DNA of 64,000 bases. Origin: Actinoplanes oryzae. Lineage in GTDB: Bacteria > Actinomycetota > Actinomycetes > Mycobacteriales > Micromonosporaceae. Every line of letters starts with the position of its first letter. Positions within the stretch are counted from its first letter, which is position 1. The notes under the pieces are model-generated. The model was not told the DNA's origin and ran no database searches. It saw only the letters and a list, made by a program, of their open reading frames with translations. Location of the stretch: NCBI RefSeq assembly GCF_030757795.1, contig NZ_JAUQWH010000013.1:1-64000 (forward strand), read 5' to 3'. The position numbers and the translations under genes are program-made. Below, piece after piece: positions 58,956 to 64,000 of the stretch.

Positions 58956-59646
58956 GGACGCGGAACGGGGTGCCGTCGGGATCGGTGAGCGCGTAGCGGC
59001 CGTGGTCGTCCGGGCCGGAGACGAGCCGCGCGCCGAGAGAGACCAGGCGGTCGATGTCGGTGGCGGGTGCGGCGAGGTCGAAGGTGACGCGGTCCTCGCC
59101 CACGCGGGAGCCGTAGGGTGGACCGCCCCACGTCAGCTTCGTCCCGCCCGCGGGCGACTGGATCGCCGTCTCCTCGTCCTGGTCCCAGACCAGCGGCCAG
59201 CCCAGGGCGGCGCTCCAGAACCGGCCCACCTCCGGCGTGCCGTCGCCGGCGAGCGCCCCGATCAGGCCGGTGTCCTTGAGGAAGTTGTTGCCGGGCTCGA
59301 TGACGTCGACCTCGTTGTCCTCCGGGTCGGCGAGCACCACGTGGCCCTCGTCGCCGGTCTGGCCGACATCCCAGTGCTTGCCGCCCAGGGCCAGGACGCG
59401 GGCGACCTTCTCCCGCTGGTCGTCGAGGGAGGTGCTGGTGAGGTCGAAGTGCGCGAGGTTCTGGACGGTCTTCGGCGTGGTGGTGCGCAGGAAGCGAAGG
59501 CGACAACCGCCGTCGGCGGAAGGCGCCAGCGCCGCGTCCGCGTGGGGGTCGTCGATCTCCGGCCGGCCCAGCAGCCCGGACCAGAAGCGGGCGAGCTCGG
59601 CGGGACGCAACGCCGCGAAGCAGATCGCGTCGAGTTGTGCGGTCAT
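58948..59646 (-). CDS. Two-module VOC-family protein
   Basis: This is a 232-residue protein of two vicinal-oxygen-chelate modules. Module 1 is about residues 1-115 (LDAICFAALRPAELARFWSG...GHVVLADPEDNEVDVIEP), and module 2 is about 125-232 (EVGRFWSAALGWPLVWDQ...ALTDPDGTPFRVLT). Such proteins bind small hydrophobic molecules or act as metalloenzymes. ATG 59646 lies 6 nt after TAGTCT, so a leaderless mRNA is likely, like the other VOC gene in this window. It converges with the reductase gene. Confidence 0.85.
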   Translation of the reverse strand: MTAQLDAICFAALRPAELARFWSGLLGRPEIDDPHADAALAPSADGGCRLRFLRTTTPKTVQNLAHFDLTSTSLDDQREKVARVLALGGKHWDVGQTGDEGHVVLADPEDNEVDVIEPGNNFLKDTGLIGALAGDGTPEVGRFWSAALGWPLVWDQDEETAIQSPAGGTKLTWGGPPYGSRVGEDRVTFDLAAPATDIDRLVSLGARLVSGPDDHGRYALTDPDGTPFRVLT

Positions 59647-59652
59647 CGCCGC

Positions 59653-59658
59653 AGACTA
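59653..59658 (-). promoter_or_regulatory. Leaderless -10 box of the two-module VOC gene
   Basis: The minus strand reads TAGTCT (plus-strand AGACTA), 6 nt before ATG 59646. It is the same hexamer and spacing as in the VOC gene at 32664. Confidence 0.5.
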
Positions 59659-59712
59659 AGACCGCGCCGGGGAGAGCGCAGCCGACTTATCGGCACCCGG
59701 GCAGCGCCATGG

Positions 59713-59734
59713 TTGTCACAAGGATCAATGACAA
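59713..59734. promoter_or_regulatory. Inverted repeat upstream of the M1 peptidase gene
   Basis: TTGTCA (59713-59718) and TGACAA (59729-59734) form a perfect inverted repeat with a 10-bp spacer, in an A/T-rich stretch between divergent genes. TAGGTT at 59763-59768 is a possible -10 for the peptidase gene. It is a candidate operator. Confidence 0.4.
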
Positions 59735-59825
59735 ACCGGCAAATGATCTCGATGAAGTTCGATAGGTTGCAGGCGACTTCACCCATGCGGGCCCCCGGGC
59801 CCGCCGGACGGAAGGACGTTCGACC

Positions 59826-61307
59826 GTGCGACGACTACTGGTGGCCGCGGCCGCCACCGCGCTCGTTCTCGCCGGAACGGGCACGCCCGCGCAGGCCGCC
59901 CCCGTGGACGGCAGCGCCGGGCTGGGCGACGTGTACTACCCGGACTACGGCAACGGCGGGTACGACGTCTCCCACTACGACATCCGATTGCGCTACTGGC
60001 CCGACCAGGACCGGCTGACCGGCACGACCACGATCCTCGCCACCGCCGAGCAGGACCTGCGCTCGTTCCACCTCGACTTCGTGCTCGACGTGGCGTCGGT
60101 GCAGGTGAACAACCGGCCCGCCACCTTCCGCCGCGAGGGCGACCACGAGCTGGTCGTCACGCCGGCCCGCACGCTGACGGCCGGGCAGGCGGTCACGATC
60201 GTGGTGCAGTACTCGGGCGTGCCGTCGAGCAAGGTGGCGGCGGGCTACACCGCCTGGATCCGTACGCCGGACGGCGCGGCCGCCGTGGGCGAGCCGGAGG
60301 AGGCCTGGTGGTGGTTCCCCAGCAACGACCACCCGTCGGACAAGGCCACCTTCGACGTGTCGGTCGCCGTGCCGGACGGCGTCGAGGTGCTCAGCAACGG
60401 CGTGCAGCCGCGCGCCAACACCCGGGAGCTGCTCGGCTGGACCCGCTGGTACTGGCGCTCGCCGGACCCGCAGGCCACCTACCTCGCGTTCATCACCATC
60501 GGCCAGTACGACATCACGCGCGACGTGACGGCGGACGGCACCCCGGTCATCAACGCCTACTCGGAGCTGCTGCCGGACGACTTCGACGCCGCGGCCCGGG
60601 CCAGCGTCGAGCGTACGGCGGAAATCACCGACTGGGAGACCACGGTCTTCGGCCCGTGGCCCTTCAACGCGCGTGGCGGCGTCGTCACCCCGCCGAACAC
60701 GCTGGGCTTCGCCCTGGAGAACCAGACCCGCCCGAACTACTCGGCGGCCTTCTTCCGCGGCGGCGCCAACACCTACGTCGTCGTGCACGAGAACGCCCAC
60801 CAGTACTTCGGCGACTCGGTGTCCCTCGAGCAGTGGCGTGACATCTGGCTGAACGAGGGCTTCGCCAGCTACGCCGAGTGGCTGTGGTCGGAGAAGCAGG
60901 GCGAGGGCACGGCCGACGAGGTCTTCGACTTCGTCTACGCCACGGCCCCCGACGACGTGTGGAGCGTCCCGCCGGGCGACCCGGGCGTGCCGGACCTGTT
61001 CAGCAACTCCGTCTACGACCGCGGCGCCATGACCCTGCACCAGCTGCGCAAGACGGTGGGTGACGACGACTTCTTCACCATCCTGCGTACGTGGGTGGCC
61101 GACCACCGCCACGGCAACGCGACCACCGGCGAGTTCATCGCCCTGGCCGAGAAGATCTCCGGCCAGCAGCTCGACGAGCTGTTCCAGGCGTGGCTCTTCA
61201 CCCCGGCGAAGCCCGAGGTCCGCACCGCCCTGCGCAAGGCCGCCCCGGCCGAGCCCAGGTCCTGGACCAGGATCCAGCAGGCCCACGAGCTCCTGCACAA
61301 GGACTGA
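59826..61307 (+). CDS. Secreted M1-family metallopeptidase
   Basis: This is a 493-residue zinc aminopeptidase-like enzyme with an N-terminal Sec signal peptide (LLVAAAATALVLAGTG...PAQAA, cleavage near residue 24). The beta-sandwich N-domain (YDVSHYDIRLRYWPDQDRLT) is followed by the catalytic domain with HENAHQYFG (H321, E322, H325) and the third zinc ligand in WLNEGFASYAEW. The usual GAMEN exopeptidase motif is replaced by GFALENQTR. It lacks the large C-terminal ERAP-like domain, as in short bacterial members. GTG 59826 follows GGAAGGAC. It probably acts outside the cell on peptides. Confidence 0.93.
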   Translation: MRRLLVAAAATALVLAGTGTPAQAAPVDGSAGLGDVYYPDYGNGGYDVSHYDIRLRYWPDQDRLTGTTTILATAEQDLRSFHLDFVLDVASVQVNNRPATFRREGDHELVVTPARTLTAGQAVTIVVQYSGVPSSKVAAGYTAWIRTPDGAAAVGEPEEAWWWFPSNDHPSDKATFDVSVAVPDGVEVLSNGVQPRANTRELLGWTRWYWRSPDPQATYLAFITIGQYDITRDVTADGTPVINAYSELLPDDFDAAARASVERTAEITDWETTVFGPWPFNARGGVVTPPNTLGFALENQTRPNYSAAFFRGGANTYVVVHENAHQYFGDSVSLEQWRDIWLNEGFASYAEWLWSEKQGEGTADEVFDFVYATAPDDVWSVPPGDPGVPDLFSNSVYDRGAMTLHQLRKTVGDDDFFTILRTWVADHRHGNATTGEFIALAEKISGQQLDELFQAWLFTPAKPEVRTALRKAAPAEPRSWTRIQQAHELLHKD

Positions 61308-61318
61308 CGCGTACGGTT

Positions 61319-61345
61319 CGGAGCCGCCTTCCCGCGGCGGCTCCG
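61319..61345. terminator. Hairpin between convergent peptidase and ROK genes
   Basis: CGGAGCCGCC (61319-61328) pairs with GGCGGCTCCG (61336-61345) around a 7-nt loop, 12 nt after the peptidase stop. There is no T-run, but the position between convergent genes supports a terminator role. Confidence 0.65.
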
Positions 61346-61441
61346 GACCCGGCGACGCCCCTCAGGCGGCGCGAACTACGCGTCGCGAGACGCCACGCAA
61401 TGCCTCGGCCGGCCGGGGGCCGGCGCGGCGGGACGGGGTCG

Positions 61442-62443
61442 TCAGGAGAGGGCGCTGCCGGTGCTGCGGGCGCTCAGGATCAGGGCGGCGGCGCCGAGGG
61501 CGGTGGACATGCCGGCGAGGGCGGCCGGTTCGACGGTGACGGCGCCGGAGGCGATGGGGAGGGCGGTGCGGGTCAGGCTGGCCCGGAGGGGGTCGAGGAG
61601 GAGGTCGCCGGCGTCGGTGAGCTCGCCGCCGATGAGGATGCGGTCCGGGTTCCAGACGTTGATCACCGTGCCGAGGGCCTCGCCGAGGTGGCGGCCGGCG
61701 GTGGTGACCAGGTCGCGGGCCAGGTCGTCGCCGGCCCGGGCGGCGGCGGCCAGCTCGGTGAGGCCGGTCCAGGGGCGGCCGGCGGCGTGGGCGCGGCCGA
61801 GGATGACGGCGCCGCCGGCGTACTGCTCGAGGCAGCCGCGGTTGCCGCAGCGGCAGGGGTCGCCGGCGCGGTCGAGGGTGACGTGGCCGATCTCGCCCGC
61901 GGTGCCGGCCGCGCCGCGGTAGAGGACGCCGTTGATGACGAAGCCGGCGCCGATGCCGGTGGCCGCCTTCACGTACATGAGGTTGCGGCTCGTGCGGGCG
62001 CGGCCGAACACGTGCTCGCCCAGCGCGCCCAGGCTGGCGTCGTTGCCGGCGGTCACGGCCACGCCGTCGAGGGCGGCGCCGAAGACCTCGCCGGGGACCA
62101 GGTCCGCCCAGGCCGGCAGCCAGGTGTCGGAGCCGATGCGGCCGTCGAGGGTCAGCGGGGCGGGGACGGCCAGGCCGGCGCCGAGCACCGCGCCCGGGGT
62201 GAGGCCGAGCCCGGTCAGCAGGTCGCGGGCCAGGGCGGCGGCCTCGCGGAGGACCTCGGCCGGGCGGGTGTCGGCGTCGGCGGTGGCGGACACCGCGCGC
62301 GAGGCCAGGATCTCGTGACCCGCGCCGACGACGGCGACGCGCAGGTGCCGCCGGGCGACGTCCGCACCGATCGCGACGCCGGAGAGGCGGGTGACGGCCG
62401 CCGGCGGCCGGAGGACCGGGGACGGGCGCTTCGCGGCGGGCAT
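61442..62443 (-). CDS. ROK-family protein (sugar kinase type)
   Basis: This 333-residue protein of the ROK family (glucokinase/NagC-related) has ATP-site strands GVAIGADVARRHLRVAVVG and TGIGAGFVINGVLYRG, sugar-binding Asp region VTAGNDASLGALGEHVFG, and the zinc motif CRCGNRGCLEQ. There is no N-terminal helix-turn-helix, favouring a kinase over a repressor, though catalytic competence is not proven. ATG 62443 is taken; a GTG start at 62491 would add a short basic tail. It follows the response regulator gene by 50 nt on the same strand. Confidence 0.88.
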   Translation of the reverse strand: MPAAKRPSPVLRPPAAVTRLSGVAIGADVARRHLRVAVVGAGHEILASRAVSATADADTRPAEVLREAAALARDLLTGLGLTPGAVLGAGLAVPAPLTLDGRIGSDTWLPAWADLVPGEVFGAALDGVAVTAGNDASLGALGEHVFGRARTSRNLMYVKAATGIGAGFVINGVLYRGAAGTAGEIGHVTLDRAGDPCRCGNRGCLEQYAGGAVILGRAHAAGRPWTGLTELAAAARAGDDLARDLVTTAGRHLGEALGTVINVWNPDRILIGGELTDAGDLLLDPLRASLTRTALPIASGAVTVEPAALAGMSTALGAAALILSARSTGSALS

Positions 62444-62493
62444 GCGGTCGATTGTCCTGGTGGCGCGCGTGGACCGCGCACCGGGGTGCACCC

Positions 62494-63174
62494 TCAGGCT
62501 CCCGGGAGCGCGTCGCCCTGCCGGACGAGGCCGCTCTGGTACGCCAGCACGACCAGCTGCGCCCGGTCGCGGACGCCCAGCTTGGTCATGGCCCGGTTGA
62601 CGTGCGTCTTCGCGGTGAGCGGGGAGACGAACAGCCGCTCGGCGATGTCGTCGTTCGACAGGCCGTGCGCGACCAGGACCAGGATCTCGCGCTCGCGGTC
62701 GGTGAGCAGGTCGAGCCCCGGCGCGGTGCCGGCGGGCGGGCGCAGGCTGGTGAGGAAGCGGCTGACCAGCCCGCGGGTGGCCTTCGGCGACAGCAGCGCC
62801 TCGCCCGCGGCCACGACGCGGATGGCGTGCAGCAGGTCCTCGGGGGCGACCCCCTTGCCGAGGAAGCCGCTCGCCCCGGCCTGCAGGGCGAGCACCACGT
62901 TGTCGTCGTTCTCGAAGGTGGTCAGCACCAGCACCCGGACGCCCAGCAGGTCGTCGTCGGCGCCGATCCGGCGGGTCGCCTCCAGCCCGTCCATCCGGGG
63001 CATGCGGATGTCCATGAGCACGACGTCGGCCCGCTCCCGCCGGGCGAGGTCGATCGCCTCCCGGCCGTCGCCCGCCTCGCCGACGACCGCGAGGCCCGGC
63101 TCGGAGTCGATGATCATACGGAAGCCGGCCCGGATGAGGGCCTGGTCGTCCGCGAGCAGCACCCGGATCGTCAC
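62494..63174 (-). CDS. NarL-type response regulator
   Basis: This is a 226-residue regulator. The receiver domain shows IRVLLADDQALIRAGF, phospho-acceptor Asp in DVVLMDIRMPRMDG, and VLTTFENDD. Its LuxR helix-turn-helix is LTDREREILVLVAHGLSNDD...SPLTAKTHVNRAMTKL. GTG 63174 overlaps the kinase stop (GTGA), so kinase and regulator are made together. The sequence resembles the orphan regulator at 1557 but is clearly a different paralogue. Target genes are not apparent; the ROK gene is immediately downstream. Confidence 0.92.
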   Translation of the reverse strand: MTIRVLLADDQALIRAGFRMIIDSEPGLAVVGEAGDGREAIDLARRERADVVLMDIRMPRMDGLEATRRIGADDDLLGVRVLVLTTFENDDNVVLALQAGASGFLGKGVAPEDLLHAIRVVAAGEALLSPKATRGLVSRFLTSLRPPAGTAPGLDLLTDREREILVLVAHGLSNDDIAERLFVSPLTAKTHVNRAMTKLGVRDRAQLVVLAYQSGLVRQGDALPGA

Positions 63175-64000
63175 GCCGGCTCTCCCTTCAGGCGGCGCAG
63201 CCCGAAGGTGAGGGGCTCGCACGACAGCGACTCCCGCGGCGCCGGCTCGGTGGGCAGGACGGCGTGCACCCGGAACCGCCCGTCGCCGACGGGACCGGCC
63301 GTGACCTGCCCGCCCGCGGACGTGGCCCGCTCGCGCATGCCGACGAGACCGTAGCCGGTGCCGGACTGGTCGAGGCCCGCGCGGACGTCGTTGGTGACCT
63401 CGAGGACGACGCCGCTGGGCGCGTACTCGACGAGCAGGTTCGCCACCCCGGTGCCGTACCGGTGGGCGTTGGTGAGGGCTTCCTGCACGATCCTGTACGC
63501 CGCCAGGTCCACGACGGCGGGCAGCTCGCGTGCCGGGCCGCGCTGCTGCGGCCGTACCCGGAAATCGGTCGAACTGAGCCCGGCCAGCAGCTCGGGCAGG
63601 CGGGCGAGCCCCGGGGCCGGCTCGGTGCTGTCCGCCTCGCCCTCGTCGCGCAGGACGCCGACCACCGACTGGATCTCGCGCAGCACCGTGTCGGACGCCT
63701 CGCGGATCCGGCTCAGCACCGGGCCGACCTGCTCGGGGCTGCGCGGCAGCACGTGGGCCGCCGCGCCCGCCTGCACGCTGATCACCGCGATGTGGTGGGC
63801 GACGACGTCGTGCAGCTCGCGGGCGATGCGCATCCGCTCGTCGAGGACCCGGCGCCGGGCCTCCTCCTCGCGGGTCTGCTCGGCGCGGCGGGCGCGCTCC
63901 TCGACCTCCCGGACGTACGCGCCGTGCGAGCGCTTCGCGTCCCCGGCGGCGGCCGCCATGAAGATCCACGCGACGGGTCCCAGGGTCGCGAACCGCCACC
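63171..64000 (-). CDS. Sensor histidine kinase (HisKA_3), 5' truncated
   Basis: Partial at the window edge: the frame is open to base 64000 and its start lies beyond. The visible ~276 residues begin inside a membrane segment (LGPVAWIFMAAAAG), then a coiled linker (VREVEERARRAEQTREEEAR). The phosphorylation motif is RMRIARELHDVVAHHIAVIS and the ATPase region has AYRIVQEALTNAHRYGTG and GTGYGLVGMRERATSAGG. It is the cognate kinase of the overlapping response regulator. An internal ATG at 63959 is unlikely to be the real start because it lies just after the membrane segment. Confidence 0.92.
   Translation of the reverse strand, partial: WRFATLGPVAWIFMAAAAGDAKRSHGAYVREVEERARRAEQTREEEARRRVLDERMRIARELHDVVAHHIAVISVQAGAAAHVLPRSPEQVGPVLSRIREASDTVLREIQSVVGVLRDEGEADSTEPAPGLARLPELLAGLSSTDFRVRPQQRGPARELPAVVDLAAYRIVQEALTNAHRYGTGVANLLVEYAPSGVVLEVTNDVRAGLDQSGTGYGLVGMRERATSAGGQVTAGPVGDGRFRVHAVLPTEPAPRESLSCEPLTFGLRRLKGEPA

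Noticed and set aside
63171..63959. Kinase starting at internal ATG 63959
   Set aside because: The upstream frame continues to the window edge and encodes the end of a membrane segment expected for this kinase class, so the gene is truncated by the window, not short.

Overview
The window is about 72% G+C, uses many GTG starts, has ATGA/GTGA gene overlaps and numerous apparent leaderless promoters (a TANNNT -10 box 6-9 nt before the start codon). It carries a complete Pup-proteasome locus (mpa/arc, dop, pup, prcB, prcA, pafA, pafB, pafC). Together with the GlnX/GlnH/PknG set and the abundance of two-component genes, this points to an actinobacterium. A filamentous family such as Micromonosporaceae (Actinoplanes-like) is my best guess from gene content, not proven. 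I see no rRNA, tRNA, CRISPR array, insertion sequence or prophage.

Layout. 1-2.2 kb: a truncated ribbon-helix-helix gene, a DUF4097 protein, two non-coding tandem arrays and an orphan NarL-type regulator. 2.6-29.4 kb: the conserved protein-degradation neighbourhood. It contains a RecB-like Fe-S nuclease, a site-2 protease, the tRNA m1A58 methyltransferase TrmI, ferredoxin, the proteasomal ATPase, Dop, Pup, an endonuclease-VII-like gene, the 20S subunits, Pup ligase PafA, the DNA-damage regulators PafB/PafC, TatA/TatC, a lipid kinase, a HAD phosphatase and the helicase HelY. A GAF-SpoIIE phosphatase follows. 29.5-32 kb: a response regulator converging with a bacteriophytochrome kinase. 32.3-34.7 kb: a VOC protein, a HisN-type phosphatase, a DUF1707 protein and a nucleotidyl-cyclase-like protein. 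34.7-44.5 kb: a tightly coupled eight-gene operon, glnX-glnH-(unknown)-pknG-PP2C-VWA-FHA-aldo/keto reductase. 44.5-48 kb: acyl-CoA ligase, aldo/keto reductase and an XRE regulator. 48-53.4 kb: an ABC exporter divergent from its probable histidine kinase/response regulator pair. 53.9-64 kb: DUF1028, RtcB-like ligase, DUF2786, MerR, F420-dependent-type reductase, VOC, secreted M1 peptidase, ROK protein and a second kinase/regulator pair running off the end.

How the genes fit together. Pup is attached to targets by PafA, removed by Dop, and pupylated proteins are unfolded by Mpa into PrcAB. PafBC controls DNA-damage genes in relatives. The PknG operon reads as a nutrient-sensing Ser/Thr phosphorylation module: periplasmic binding protein, membrane sensor, kinase, its probable phosphatase and an FHA reader, plus a VWA scaffold and an oxidoreductase.

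The most unusual aspects are: the compositionally distinct, zinc-ribbon-bearing endonuclease wedged between pup and prcB; the expanded PknG operon; three coupled GTGAGTGA starts repeated every 34 nt before the phytochrome response regulator; a 22-bp bidirectional leaderless promoter; and at least eleven short tandem-repeat arrays, five of them expanding coding frames by multiples of three.
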